A stretch of DNA of 34,220 nt from positions 1-34,220 of the forward strand of contig JAQTVA010000003.1 in NCBI GenBank assembly GCA_028707055.1, in the 5' to 3' direction. Below the pieces are notes generated by a model. The model did not search any database and was not told where the DNA came from. It saw only the letters and a program-made list of their open reading frames with translations. Source of the stretch: Candidatus Bipolaricaulis sp. Its GTDB lineage: Bacteria; Bipolaricaulota; Bipolaricaulia; UBA7950; UBA9294. This document shows, piece after piece, positions 22,388 through 31,209 of this stretch (its first letter is position 1; each line of letters begins with the position of its first letter). A program made the position numbers and the translations under genes.

Positions 22388-24037
22388 CTACGGGCTCAGC
22401 CACCGGGCGACGTCGCCGATGCTCGGCTGGAACTCCGAGAGGCAGACGCCGTAGGCGACACGCTCTCGGACCTCGACGATCTCCATCTCGCCCTTTGTAT
22501 CCACGGTGTCAAAGCTGAGAATCCCGAGACCTTGAGGGTCGAGGACGAGATTCGCGACGGAGAGGATCTCGAACCGGTCTCCGATCGCGACCCCGGATGA
22601 CGAACCGATGTTGATCGCCACGCGTCCGTCAGGAAGCGTCGCCGCCACCTGCGCGACCCGGACCCGCGTCGCGGGCTCCGACGGGAGGAGCGCCACGTCC
22701 TCCCCTGAGGGCGCCGCGCTCTCGCTCCGGATGTCGCTGGCGATCGCGGAGAGGACGGACGCCGTGAGTTGTTCGATGACCCGCCGCACTGCCGTGCCGG
22801 CGATCGTACGGTCGAAACTCTCGTCACCGACGGTGATCTCGCCGATCGGAGGCGCGGCGGCGCTCCGCCCGGGACGGACCTGGAACCCCGCGACCGCGGC
22901 GTAGGTCGCGCCGTCCCACAGCTTGGCGCGGTACAGCCCCGATCCGACCTGCGACCCGAGGACGTCTTGCTGATCCCAGAACCACGTCCCACACTGGTCC
23001 GCTCCAATGAACCGCCAGCCAAGCCAGCACAGGAATTGGTCCGAGGCGTCGTAGATCTCCACGCCGAACCATCCTTCTCCTCCCGGGTTGGCGTAGCCGA
23101 TTGGGACCGTCTCGCCGACGGAGTAGACGGCGTCGTCGCTGCGTAGGCCTCCACTGCAGACGTCGTACCCTTTGGCGAGTTCAAGGAATCCGTTCAATCC
23201 GACGGAGACGCCCGTTGCGCCCTGTTCTCGACCCTCTGCGGAGATGGAGGAGACCGCGCCCCCCGTGCGCACGTCGAGGAGCCTCGCGGAGGCGCGGACA
23301 TCCACGGTCGCGCTCGTGAATCGGACGATCCCCAGGGTGAGAGCGATCTCCCCTACGCTCACCGCGTCGACCGCTCCGGCGACGACGAGCTCAACCCCGA
23401 GCTCCCGCGCCGCGAGGACAAGGTTCTCCTCGCGGAATGGGTCGAGATTCCTTTCCTGGAGTAGGGCCTCCAGCTCACCGCGCTCGACGACGACCACGCC
23501 CACCTCCGCCAGCCGGTCGGCGAGGCCGTCGGCAACCCCGGCGCCCATGTTCACGAACCCGGCGTCACTGCGGTCGGCGAACTCGGCGACGGCGACGCGC
23601 AGTCCGCCGAGGGCGTCGGACGAGGCGGCCGCCCACGGAATGAAGACCGTGATGGATGCGGTATTGTTGGTCTCCCGCGACTCACGCACGCGGTTCTGGG
23701 GCTGGTCGACGGCCACCGTCAGAATGTGAGGGCCCCCCACGGCGGTCCACGGAACGGAGACTTCGCGTTGCGCGTGAGCCTCCATCCCGCCCACGATCGT
23801 GGCGTTGCCGACTTCCACTTCGTCGACGGCGAAGAACACGAAGACGGAGGAACTCGAGCGGTCGTCGCCGACGTTCTCGACCACCGCGACCAAGGCGGCG
23901 ACGCTCCCGGGGAGCGGGACCGACGGCCGGATCTCGAAGCTTGCCACGACGAGGTCGGGCTTCGCCTCGGCCAAGACCGAGACGGAAACGGCCAGGGCGG
24001 CAACGACCAGCCAAGCCCGTAGAGTCCGCTTCATCAT
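22388..24037 (-). CDS. exported CARDB and CsgG domain protein with an inserted Ig-like module
   Basis: 549 residues from the ATG at 24037, just after GGAGGG (ATG 24034 is also possible). A signal peptide ends near residue 25 with no lipobox. A CARDB domain spans about 27-133 (KPDLVVASFEI, VENVGDD, ETNNTASITVF). A CsgG-like domain starts near 145 (LRVAVAEFADRS, VVVVERGELEALLQE, ELGVELVVAGAV, ARLLDVRTGG). A Trp/Cys-rich module (about 291-388) then interrupts the fold before its closing helix (about 410-435, RRVIEQLTASVLSAI). A C-terminal domain (about 458-535, LPDGRVAINIGSSSGVAIGDRF) resembles the FlgT C-terminal domain. It is probably an envelope protein; any secretion-pore role is unproven. 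Confidence 0.8.
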   Translation of the reverse strand: MMKRTLRAWLVVAALAVSVSVLAEAKPDLVVASFEIRPSVPLPGSVAALVAVVENVGDDRSSSSVFVFFAVDEVEVGNATIVGGMEAHAQREVSVPWTAVGGPHILTVAVDQPQNRVRESRETNNTASITVFIPWAAASSDALGGLRVAVAEFADRSDAGFVNMGAGVADGLADRLAEVGVVVVERGELEALLQERNLDPFREENLVLAARELGVELVVAGAVDAVSVGEIALTLGIVRFTSATVDVRASARLLDVRTGGAVSSISAEGREQGATGVSVGLNGFLELAKGYDVCSGGLRSDDAVYSVGETVPIGYANPGGEGWFGVEIYDASDQFLCWLGWRFIGADQCGTWFWDQQDVLGSQVGSGLYRAKLWDGATYAAVAGFQVRPGRSAAAPPIGEITVGDESFDRTIAGTAVRRVIEQLTASVLSAIASDIRSESAAPSGEDVALLPSEPATRVRVAQVAATLPDGRVAINIGSSSGVAIGDRFEILSVANLVLDPQGLGILSFDTVDTKGEMEIVEVRERVAYGVCLSEFQPSIGDVARWLSP

Positions 24038-24175
24038 CGATCCCTCCGTCCGCCTCTTACCTACACCGTCGATCACGCGGAGTTTCGCGCCCTCCGCTCT
24101 TTCCCCGCGCCCCATTCGGCACCCGTCTCCGCGCCACCGAGCACCGCTCGGCCTTGCCCTCGCCCCGTGGGCCGA

Positions 24176-26926
24176 CTAGATCTCCCCCCAGTGCCGCCCG
24201 ACGGACACCTTGACCTCCAAAGGCACGCGCAGTGCGAGCACACTCTTCATGGCTTGCCCAATCTCCGTCGACAGCTCCGGGCAGGCCCCGGCCTCGACTT
24301 CGAAGACCAACTCATCATGGATTTGCAGGAGCATCCTTGCCGGCCAGCGCTCCTCCGCGATCCGCCGGTCGATGTCGATCATCGCGAGCTTGATCAAGTC
24401 CGCGGCACTGCCCTGGATGGGCGTGTTCACGGCGTTGCGGCGATCGAAGTTCCTCCGGGCCGCGTCCTTCGATGAGAGGTTCCGTAGCGGCCGACGTCGT
24501 CCGAGCAGCGTCTCGGCGTACCCGACTTCGGTCGCTCGCCGGATCAGGGCCTCGATGTACGCATGGGCCTTCGGATACGCGGTGAAGAACCGGTCGATGT
24601 ACGTCTTGGCCTCCGCCTGGGACGTCCCCAGTTCCTTGGCGAGGCCGAACGGGCTAATGCCGTAGAGAATCCCGAAATTGATCCGCTTCGCCGCGTCCCG
24701 CTGCAAGCTTGTCACCCGCTCCTCGGGGATGCCGAACACGCGGCTCGCCGTCACCCGATGCAGGTCGGCCGCGGCTTCAAACGCGGCTCGCAGGTGGTCG
24801 TCACCGGACAGGTGCCCGAGCAAGCGCAGCTCGATCTGCGAGTAGTCCGCCCCGACGAGGACCCACCCCTCAGGGGCGACGAACGCTTGCCGAATGCGTC
24901 CTCCGATCTCCGTTCGGGTCGGGATGTTCTGCAGGTTCGGGTCCGACGAGGACAGCCTCCCCGTGGCCGTGGAGGTCTGGTGAAAGCTTGTGTGGATGCG
25001 TCCCGTGCGGCGGTTCACGGCCTTCGGCAACTGGTCGATGTACGTGGACAGCAGCTTCGTCAACTCCCGGTGGACGAGCAGCTTACCGGGGAGTGGGTGC
25101 TGGATTGCGAGTTCGGCAAGCACCTCCGCGCTCGTGGAGGGACCGGTCTTGGTTCGCGCCAGGGGGGGGAGCCCCAGGCGGTCGAACAGGAGTTCGGCCA
25201 CCTGCTTCGGGGAGTTCGGGTTGAACGGCGCGCCGGCGATGTCGAACAGGTCGGACTCGACGATCGACAGCTCCTTGCGGATCTCGGCTCCCTGCGTGGC
25301 CAGCTCGCTGCAGTCCACGAGGATTCCGTTCCGCTCCATTCGCGAAAGCACCGAGACGAGCGGAACCTCGACCGTCTCGAACAGCCGAGTCGCCCCCACG
25401 TCCTCGAGTCCCCGCCGGAGGGGTCCAAACAACCGCTGAACGACCTCCGCGTCCTCCGCCGCGTACCGCGTAGCCGCATCCACCGACACCGCGGCGAAGG
25501 CACCGTCCTTGCCCGCCACCTGCTCATACGTCACGGTCTCGTAACCGAGAACGTTCCGCGCGATCTCGTCGAGATTGTGCCGACGCTCCTCGGGACGGAC
25601 GAGGTGGTCGGCGATCATGGCATCGAAGGAGATCCCGCGCGGGTGGAGGCCGTGCCGCTCGAGGATGGTGACGTCGTATTTCAGGTTCTGCCCGATGATC
25701 TCGGGGGTGTCCCCGTCGATCAGGGGGCGCAGGGCCTCGAGGACGTCGTCCACGGGGAGCTGAGGCGGTGCGCCGAGGGCGTTGTGCCCGACCGGGATGT
25801 AGTACCCGACGAAGGGAGCTGGAGAAACGGCGATCCCGACGATCTCCGCTTCCATCGGGTCGAGGCTGGTCGTCTCAAGGTCGAGGGCGAAGCGCTCCGT
25901 GGCGCGAAGAGCCGTGATCGCGGATGCCAACTCCTTTGCATCGAGGATGCAGCGGTAGTCGAGGGCCGGCTGCGCGGAGGTCGGCCGCGGCGCGGCCGGC
26001 CGGGAAGGCTGCACGGTCAGGCGAAGCTCGTCCAGGGCGCTGCGGAAGCCGATGTTGGCGAAGAACTTCGCGAGCCGGATCGCGTCCACTCCGCGGAGAC
26101 CGCAGGCCTCTCGCACATTCGGGAGGGGGAGGTCGGTTCGGAGGCGAACCAGCTGCTGGGCACGCCGAGCCCGATCGGTGTTCTCCCGGAGCTTCTCGCG
26201 GATACGCGCGTTGCGGAGCTCGTCGAGTGAGGCAAGGATGCCGTCGAGGGAGCCAAACTGATGCAGCAGGTCGACCGCCGTCTTCTCTCCGACGCCGGGA
26301 ACGCCGGGGACGTTGTCGGACGAGTCACCGACGAGCGCAAGCAGATCGACGATCTGGCTTGGCGAGACGCCGTACTTCAGGCGAACTCCATCCGGGTCGA
26401 GGAGCTGCGCGTCGACGTCGGCCGCCCGACCTGCCGGGCGAAGGAGGCTGACCTCAGGACTCACCACCTGCGCCATGTCCTTGTCACTAGTCGAGATCAA
26501 GCAGCGAAGTCCTTCACCGACAGCCGCCCGCGCGACCGAGGCGAGCACGTCGTCGGCCTCAACGCCCTGCTGACTCAAGACGGGAACGCCCAGGATCTCC
26601 AGGAGGTCGACGACGAGGGGCAGCTGCGACGCCAAGTCCGCGGGCATCGGTTTCCGCGTGGCCTTGTATTCGTCGTACAACGCGTGCCGGAATGTGGGGC
26701 CCTCGGCGTCGAACACGACGGCCACGTACATCGAAGGGTAGTCGCGGAAGGCACGGAGGAAGGCCTTCCAGAAGCCGAAGACTGCGTTGATGGGGCGGCC
26801 GTCGGGCGTCGAGAGGTCGCGGATGGCATAGTACGCACGATAGACGTGGGAGTGCCCGTCGAACACCAATACGCGGGACGCGTCGCGCGGGACGGGAAGC
26901 CGGAGGATCTCCTCATAGGTAGGCAT
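24176..26926 (-). CDS. polA: DNA polymerase I
   Basis: A protein of 916 residues with all three activities. The 5'-3' exonuclease is about 1-290 (VLVFDGHSHVYRAYYAI, GVEADDVLASVAR). The proofreading domain has intact DxE (FALDLETTSLD), the GQNLKYDVTILE site and YAAEDAEVV. The polymerase has motif A LVGADYSQIELRLLGHLSGD, motif B RDAAKRINFGILYG and motif C LLQIHDELVFEVE. It has Phe in the O-helix, as in E. coli. The ATG at 26926 follows AAGGA, and the first 14 nt overlap the ruvC 3' end, so polA is at the end of a DNA repair and metabolism operon folP-yceD-ruvC-polA. Confidence 0.96.
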   Translation of the reverse strand: MPTYEEILRLPVPRDASRVLVFDGHSHVYRAYYAIRDLSTPDGRPINAVFGFWKAFLRAFRDYPSMYVAVVFDAEGPTFRHALYDEYKATRKPMPADLASQLPLVVDLLEILGVPVLSQQGVEADDVLASVARAAVGEGLRCLISTSDKDMAQVVSPEVSLLRPAGRAADVDAQLLDPDGVRLKYGVSPSQIVDLLALVGDSSDNVPGVPGVGEKTAVDLLHQFGSLDGILASLDELRNARIREKLRENTDRARRAQQLVRLRTDLPLPNVREACGLRGVDAIRLAKFFANIGFRSALDELRLTVQPSRPAAPRPTSAQPALDYRCILDAKELASAITALRATERFALDLETTSLDPMEAEIVGIAVSPAPFVGYYIPVGHNALGAPPQLPVDDVLEALRPLIDGDTPEIIGQNLKYDVTILERHGLHPRGISFDAMIADHLVRPEERRHNLDEIARNVLGYETVTYEQVAGKDGAFAAVSVDAATRYAAEDAEVVQRLFGPLRRGLEDVGATRLFETVEVPLVSVLSRMERNGILVDCSELATQGAEIRKELSIVESDLFDIAGAPFNPNSPKQVAELLFDRLGLPPLARTKTGPSTSAEVLAELAIQHPLPGKLLVHRELTKLLSTYIDQLPKAVNRRTGRIHTSFHQTSTATGRLSSSDPNLQNIPTRTEIGGRIRQAFVAPEGWVLVGADYSQIELRLLGHLSGDDHLRAAFEAAADLHRVTASRVFGIPEERVTSLQRDAAKRINFGILYGISPFGLAKELGTSQAEAKTYIDRFFTAYPKAHAYIEALIRRATEVGYAETLLGRRRPLRNLSSKDAARRNFDRRNAVNTPIQGSAADLIKLAMIDIDRRIAEERWPARMLLQIHDELVFEVEAGACPELSTEIGQAMKSVLALRVPLEVKVSVGRHWGEI

Positions 26927-27413
26927 CGTCGGTCCTTCCCGGGGCTCGAAGATCGAGGTGGCAACACAGCGCGAGGGCGAGAGCGTCCGCCATGTCATCC
27001 GGCTTGGGGGTCTCCGACAGCGAGAGCAGACGCTTGACCATGGCCTGCACCTGGGCCTTGTTGGCCCGGCCGTACCCCGTGATTCGCTTCTTCACCTGGA
27101 GCGGGGTGTACCCGCGCACGGCAAAGCCGGCCGCAGCGACGAGAATGGCGCCACGCGCTTCCGCCGTTCTCATGGCGGATTTCGCGTTCGTTGCCAGGTA
27201 CACCTCTTCGACGCCGATGACGCAGGGCCGGTAGGTCTCGACGAGGTCCCTTGCTTCAGCGGAAAGGGTCCGGAGCCGGTCCGATCGTGGGTGGTTCGCC
27301 GGCGTCTCGATGATCCCTCCAGCGAGAACGCGCCACCCGCTCGGCGTGGACTGGACGACGCCGTAGCCGGTCGTCGCCAGGCCGGGGTCGAAGCCGAGCG
27401 TTACGTCGTTCAT
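26913..27413 (-). CDS. ruvC: crossover junction endodeoxyribonuclease RuvC
   Basis: This 166-residue enzyme resolves Holliday junctions. Catalytic acidic residues are visible in the N-terminal GFDPGLATTGYG (Asp), in VEEVYLA (Glu) and in the C-terminal PDDMADALALA (Asp pair). The loop KKRITGYGRANKAQVQAMV is also conserved. The ATG at 27413 overlaps the stop of the DUF177 gene (ATGA). ruvA and ruvB are not nearby. Co-transcription with polA links it to recombination repair. Confidence 0.95.
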   Translation of the reverse strand: MNDVTLGFDPGLATTGYGVVQSTPSGWRVLAGGIIETPANHPRSDRLRTLSAEARDLVETYRPCVIGVEEVYLATNAKSAMRTAEARGAILVAAAGFAVRGYTPLQVKKRITGYGRANKAQVQAMVKRLLSLSETPKPDDMADALALALCCHLDLRAPGRTDDAYL

Positions 27414-27868
27414 GAGCCGAGGAAGTCCCCGAGTCGACGCCGGTCGCGATCCTCGGGTGCGTGCCGGTGCTGCGGATCGAGGTTCAGGTCCCGCCCACAA
27501 ATCGGGCAAAGCCCGCGGCAGTCCGGGCGACAGAGGACGTTCGGATCGTGCGCCGAGAGTGCGAGTTGGACGACGAGGGGCCTCACGTCGACGCTCGCGG
27601 CCTGAGGCGGAATCGGAAGCGTGAACGACTCGCGCAGGCGGAACAGGCTCTCGACCGTCGTCAAGCACCGCCCACAGGGCTGGACGATGCGGGCCTCGAT
27701 CTCCACATCCACGTACAGCGTGGAGAGCTGGACGAAGGCCTCCCCCTCCAGCAAGACGTCCTCGACGGTTCGAACGCCGCCCTCTTCGGCGTCGAAGCCG
27801 TGGAGCACGGCGTGCAAGGGGAAGCGACGTCCGGGCTGGTCGAGGTACTCGAGAACGTCAAGCGGCAT
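27410..27868 (-). CDS. YceD/DUF177 family protein
   Basis: A protein of 152 residues of the DUF177 (YceD) family, known for links to 23S rRNA and ribosomal protein L32. A central PCGRCL and a C-terminal CRPDCRGLCPICGRDLN provide Cys pairs that probably bind zinc. The tail is charged and His/Arg-rich. The usual partner rpmF (L32) does not follow; ruvC does, with an ATGA overlap. The start overlaps the folP stop by 11 nt. The family call is confident, but the function here is unknown. Confidence 0.85.
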   Translation of the reverse strand: MPLDVLEYLDQPGRRFPLHAVLHGFDAEEGGVRTVEDVLLEGEAFVQLSTLYVDVEIEARIVQPCGRCLTTVESLFRLRESFTLPIPPQAASVDVRPLVVQLALSAHDPNVLCRPDCRGLCPICGRDLNLDPQHRHAPEDRDRRRLGDFLGS

Positions 27869-28691
27869 GTCGTCTCAGGCGGCGGGCCGCATCGGCCGCG
27901 CGCCGCCCCTCCTTGATGTCATGAACTCGAATCAGATCGGCACCCCGCGCCACGGCCACGGCATGAACGGCCAGGGTTCCCTCCAGTCGCTCTTCGACCG
28001 GGAGGCCGAGGATCTCCCCCAGGAATGACTTCCGCGACGCTCCAACCAGGACCGGGGGCCCGAGGTCGGTGAACCGCTCGATGTTGCGTAGCAGTTCCAG
28101 GTTATGGGCCAGGCGCTTTCCGAACCCGATGCCGGGATCGATCACGATCCGATCCCTTCGAACCCCCGCAGACGTTGCCGCGACGATCCGCTTGCCGAGG
28201 AACGTGTGGACCTCGGACACGACGTCTTCGTAGACAGGATCCGCCTGCATCGTGCCCGGGGTCCCCTGCATGTGCATCAGGACGACGAATGCCTCCCGAT
28301 CCGCCACGACGGCGGCCATCTCCGGGTCGAAACGCAGAGCGCTGATATCGTTCACCATCGAGGCTCCCGCCCTCAGCGCCTCCGCAGCCACGGCGGCCTT
28401 GGTCGTGTCGACGGACAAGAGGACGTCGGTCCGCCTCCGGATTCCCTCGAGGATCGGGATCACGCGCGCCGTCTCTTCCTCCTCCGGCACCGGAGCGGAA
28501 CCCGGCCGACTGGACTCGCCTCCGACGTCGATGATGTCGGCGCCGTCTTCCACCATACGCAGCGCCCGCTCGACGGCCGCGGAGGGAGACGGGGCTCGGC
28601 TCCTCTCGAAGAAGGAGTCCGGCGTGGCATTCAGGATCCCCACGACGAGCACGCGATCACGCCGCACGATCCACTGCTCCAGATCCAGCAT
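27858..28691 (-). CDS. folP: dihydropteroate synthase
   Basis: This 277-residue enzyme joins pABA to the pterin diphosphate in folate synthesis. Conserved regions are GILNATPDSF, DIIDVGGESSRPGS, LSVDTTKA, MVNDISAL, LMHMQGTPGTMQ, DPGIGFGK and VGASRKSFLG, and it ends near IRVHDIKE. The ATG at 28691 was chosen because a TATACT -10 ends 8 nt upstream; longer versions would start before the transcript. There is no Shine-Dalgarno sequence, so a leaderless message is likely. Folate supply connects to the glycine cleavage genes and to fmt in this window. Confidence 0.95.
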   Translation of the reverse strand: MLDLEQWIVRRDRVLVVGILNATPDSFFERSRAPSPSAAVERALRMVEDGADIIDVGGESSRPGSAPVPEEEETARVIPILEGIRRRTDVLLSVDTTKAAVAAEALRAGASMVNDISALRFDPEMAAVVADREAFVVLMHMQGTPGTMQADPVYEDVVSEVHTFLGKRIVAATSAGVRRDRIVIDPGIGFGKRLAHNLELLRNIERFTDLGPPVLVGASRKSFLGEILGLPVEERLEGTLAVHAVAVARGADLIRVHDIKEGRRAADAARRLRRHAA

Positions 28692-28699
28692 CGCCGAGG

Positions 28700-28705
28700 A
28701 GTATA
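28700..28705 (-). promoter_or_regulatory. -10 element of the folP operon, predicted leaderless
   Basis: TATACT on the minus strand, with 8 nt to the folP ATG. The -35 is weak (TTCGGA at 28725-28730 with a long 19-nt spacer). Confidence 0.4.
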
Positions 28706-28737
28706 CCCGCGCTGGGCCAGGGGGTCCGAAGCGCGAT

Positions 28738-28766
28738 TTGACGGAGTGTTCCACCCCTTCTACAAT
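28738..28766 (+). promoter_or_regulatory. promoter of rplI
   Basis: TTGACG (28738-28743), a 17-nt spacer and TACAAT (28761-28766). This is the closest match to the sigma70 consensus in the window. The predicted start is near 28773. Confidence 0.65.
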
Positions 28767-28792
28767 CTCGCGACGATCGAACGATTGGGGTG

Positions 28793-29263
28793 ATGATCAT
28801 CGCTAAGGTGCTATTGACGACGACGATGGACAAGGTTGGCCACGCTGGCGAGGTAGTCAACGTGGCCAGCGGGTTTGCGCGCAACTACCTCTTCCCTCGC
28901 GGTCTCGCCATCGAGCCGACGGAGCACAACATGAGTCGCTTCGCCAAGGAGCGGGCCGCGCATGAGGCGGAGCTTGTCCAGCGCGCCGAGAAGGCGCGCC
29001 AGCTGAAGGCCCGATTGGCGGATCAGCTTCTCGTCTTCACACGGAAGGCTCACGGGGACGGCCACCTGTACGGGTCGGTGCGGGCGGAAGACATCGCGGC
29101 GCAGATTGAGCAAACGATCGGCGAGCCCATCGAGACCTCGAGGATCCGCATGGAGGGGACGATCGAGGCACTCGGCCCGCATGTCGTGACGATCAGCCTG
29201 TACAAGGAGATCAGCGTCGACGTCCGTGTCCGCGTCGATGAGGAGGGCAAGAAGGAGGAGTAG
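28793..29263 (+). CDS. rplI: 50S ribosomal protein L9
   Basis: A protein of 156 residues. The N-terminal 23S-binding domain carries the L9 signature KVGHAGEVVNVASGFARNYL followed by FPRGLA. It continues into a long helix and the C-terminal domain (YGSVRAEDIAAQIEQ). It starts at ATG 28793 or at the adjacent GTG 28790, with GGGGTG directly upstream. It is divergent from folP and followed by murJ. The usual rpsF-ssb-rpsR neighbours are absent. Confidence 0.94.
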   Translation: MIIAKVLLTTTMDKVGHAGEVVNVASGFARNYLFPRGLAIEPTEHNMSRFAKERAAHEAELVQRAEKARQLKARLADQLLVFTRKAHGDGHLYGSVRAEDIAAQIEQTIGEPIETSRIRMEGTIEALGPHVVTISLYKEISVDVRVRVDEEGKKEE

Positions 29264-29268
29264 CCCTC

Positions 29269-29376
29269 ATGAGCGACGGGTGGGGAGGGGAAACCGTCGC
29301 CGGGCGCCTTCGGCTCCTCGGGAGTTGCGAGGAAGGGCTGTCCGACAGCTGGCGGACGAGGCTCGTCGGGCCATGA
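29269..29376 (+). CDS. possible 35-residue small ORF coupling rplI to murJ
   Basis: The ATG at 29269 follows a strong AAGGAGGAG placed in the last rplI codons. The frame runs 35 codons (MSDGWGGETVAGRLRLLGS, then CEEGLSDSWRTRLVGP) and ends in a TGA that overlaps the murJ ATG (ATGA at 29373-29376). murJ itself has no ribosome binding site, so this ORF could exist to deliver ribosomes to murJ. No homologue is recognised. Confidence 0.4.
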   Translation: MSDGWGGETVAGRLRLLGSCEEGLSDSWRTRLVGP

Positions 29377-30887
29377 GGAGCCTCGCCGGCGACGTCCTCC
29401 TGATCGCTGTCGCCACGGCGATCTCCCGTCTCCTGGGTCTGGTGAGGGATGCCTCGATTGCCGGCCGATTCGGAGCGTCCGCGGCGTACGACGCGTTCCT
29501 CGTCGCCTTCTTCGCAGCGAACCTGCTCCGACAACTTCTGGGAGAAGGAGCCCTGGCGACGGCGTTCGTGCCGATCTACACCGCGATCCAAACGACGGAC
29601 GAGGAATCCGACCGATTTGCCAGCAACCTTCTCTCGCTTCTGATCGTTCTCTTTCCGATCGTCTGCGCTGTCGGGATCGTGCTTGCTCCATGGTACGTGC
29701 CGTTCCTTGCTAGCGGATTCGCGCCGAGCAAGATGGCCCTTGCGGTTTCCCTGGCCCGCGTCATCTTTCCGTTCGTCGCCCTCGTCGGTTTCGGCGCTGT
29801 CTTCATGGGGATTCTGAATGCACACCATCGATTCTTCGCGCCGGCGTTCGCCCCGGTGTGGTTCAACGTGGGAATGATCGGGGGAGCCCTCGTCCTGGCT
29901 CCCCATTTCTCGACGCCGGTGTATGGACTCGCCGTGGGTGTCCTTGCGGGAGGCGCCGGACAGCTCCTGTCGCAACTTCCTGCTCTCCGCAGGGCCGGCT
30001 TTCGTTTCTCGTTCACGCTGTTCCCGGTCCACAGCGGGGTATGGTTGCTGCTGCGCAGGATGGCGCCGGCGCTGTTTGTTCTTGCCGTCTCGGAGGTCAA
30101 CCTGCTCGTCGACAACAAGCTTGCCTCCTACCTCGCGGATGGGAGCATCGCGGCGCTGCAGTACGGGATGAGGCTGTTCCAGCTTCCCTTAGGGGTTCTC
30201 GCGGTCAGCATTGCCACGGCCCTGCTGCCGCGGCTGTCCATGGCGGAGTCCGAACGTGACTCGGCGCGGTTCGCCGGGTACGTCGGCGACGGCCTGGCCG
30301 CCACGGCCCTCGTCCTCGTGCCGGCCGCCGCCGGACTGGCGCTGCTCGGAGGAGACGTGATCCGACTCCTGTTCGAGCATGGGAGCTTCGCCGCCGCCGA
30401 TACGCTTCGCACCGCGCGCGTTCTCTCGTTCTACCTTGTCGGGCTTCTGCCGTACGGCTGGGTGTACGTTCAGGTTCGTGCGTGCTATGCGCTCGGTCGG
30501 ACGATGGTTCCCCTGATGGCCACCCTCGCGTCGGTGGCGACCAACGTCGCTCTCGACCTGGCTCTCGTCGGTTCGATGCACGAGGGCGGTCTGGCGCTCG
30601 CCACCGGGATCGCCGGCGGTGTCAACGCGGCGGTGCTCCTGGTGTTCCTGCGGAGGGAAACGCCCTGGACTCCGCTGCTGAAGCGGTTGGCGCTCGTTGG
30701 AGTCGGTGCGGTCGCGATGTCGGGATTCGTGTTCGCGGCACAGTGGGCTGTTCGATCGATGTCGGTCGCCGTTCGGGTCTTCGCCCCACTGGTCCTCGGA
30801 CTTCTCGTCTACGGGCTGTTCGTCCGCCGCACGCGCCTGTGGGCGCTCATCCGGCGCACTCACGCCGCCCCGGCTCAGCTGTCGTAG
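29373..30887 (+). CDS. murJ: lipid II flippase MurJ
   Basis: A polytopic inner membrane protein of 504 residues with about 14 helices (MOP superfamily, MviN family). It moves lipid II to the outer face for peptidoglycan synthesis. The N-terminus AISRLLGLVRDASIAGRFG and the following YDAFLVAFFAANLLRQLLGEG are diagnostic and carry conserved Arg residues of the central cavity. Another conserved stretch is QYGMRLFQLPLGVLAVSIA. The start at 29373 is set by family alignment and the ATGA overlap; it has no good ribosome binding site of its own. The 3' end overlaps the convergent SufT-like gene by 13 nt. Confidence 0.93.
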   Translation: MRSLAGDVLLIAVATAISRLLGLVRDASIAGRFGASAAYDAFLVAFFAANLLRQLLGEGALATAFVPIYTAIQTTDEESDRFASNLLSLLIVLFPIVCAVGIVLAPWYVPFLASGFAPSKMALAVSLARVIFPFVALVGFGAVFMGILNAHHRFFAPAFAPVWFNVGMIGGALVLAPHFSTPVYGLAVGVLAGGAGQLLSQLPALRRAGFRFSFTLFPVHSGVWLLLRRMAPALFVLAVSEVNLLVDNKLASYLADGSIAALQYGMRLFQLPLGVLAVSIATALLPRLSMAESERDSARFAGYVGDGLAATALVLVPAAAGLALLGGDVIRLLFEHGSFAAADTLRTARVLSFYLVGLLPYGWVYVQVRACYALGRTMVPLMATLASVATNVALDLALVGSMHEGGLALATGIAGGVNAAVLLVFLRRETPWTPLLKRLALVGVGAVAMSGFVFAAQWAVRSMSVAVRVFAPLVLGLLVYGLFVRRTRLWALIRRTHAAPAQLS

Positions 30888-31174
30888 CCCAGGATTCGCT
30901 GTGCGTCTGCCGAGAGACGGTCCGCCGTCCACGGCGGATCCCACACGACGCGGACCGCGACATCCACGCCGGGTAGGGCCTGTCGAATCGCTTCCTCCGC
31001 GTCCGAGGCGATGAGTCGGCCCATCGGACAACCGGAACTCGTCAGCGTCATGTCGACATCGACTCGCCCGCCCCCGAGCCGCACGTCGTAGATCAGGCCG
31101 AGGTCGACGATGCTGATCCCCAGCTCCGGATCGGTCACGCCGCGGAGCGCCGCCATCACGTGTTCCTTCGTCAT
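30875..31174 (-). CDS. MIP18/DUF59 family protein (SufT/PaaD-like)
   Basis: This single-domain protein has 99 residues. It contains VTDPELGISIVDLGLIYDV and the Cys-bearing motif TSSGCPMG, both typical of the DUF59/MIP18 fold found in SufT, PaaD and eukaryotic iron-sulfur targeting factors. A role in Fe-S cluster maturation is likely from family knowledge but not shown here. The ATG at 31174 follows GGGAGG. It is the last gene of ftsH-dxr-DUF59, 35 nt after dxr. It could serve clients such as endonuclease III encoded nearby, which is speculation. Confidence 0.88.
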   Translation of the reverse strand: MTKEHVMAALRGVTDPELGISIVDLGLIYDVRLGGGRVDVDMTLTSSGCPMGRLIASDAEEAIRQALPGVDVAVRVVWDPPWTADRLSADAQRILGYDS

Positions 31175-31209
31175 GTCACGAAACCTCCCAGGCGGGCTGC
31201 CGCGCCCTC

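Noticed and set aside
24563-26230. 555-codon open frame antisense to polA
   Set aside because: Long antisense frames are expected in GC-rich DNA. It lacks a credible start and resembles no family, while polA on the other strand is complete with all motifs.
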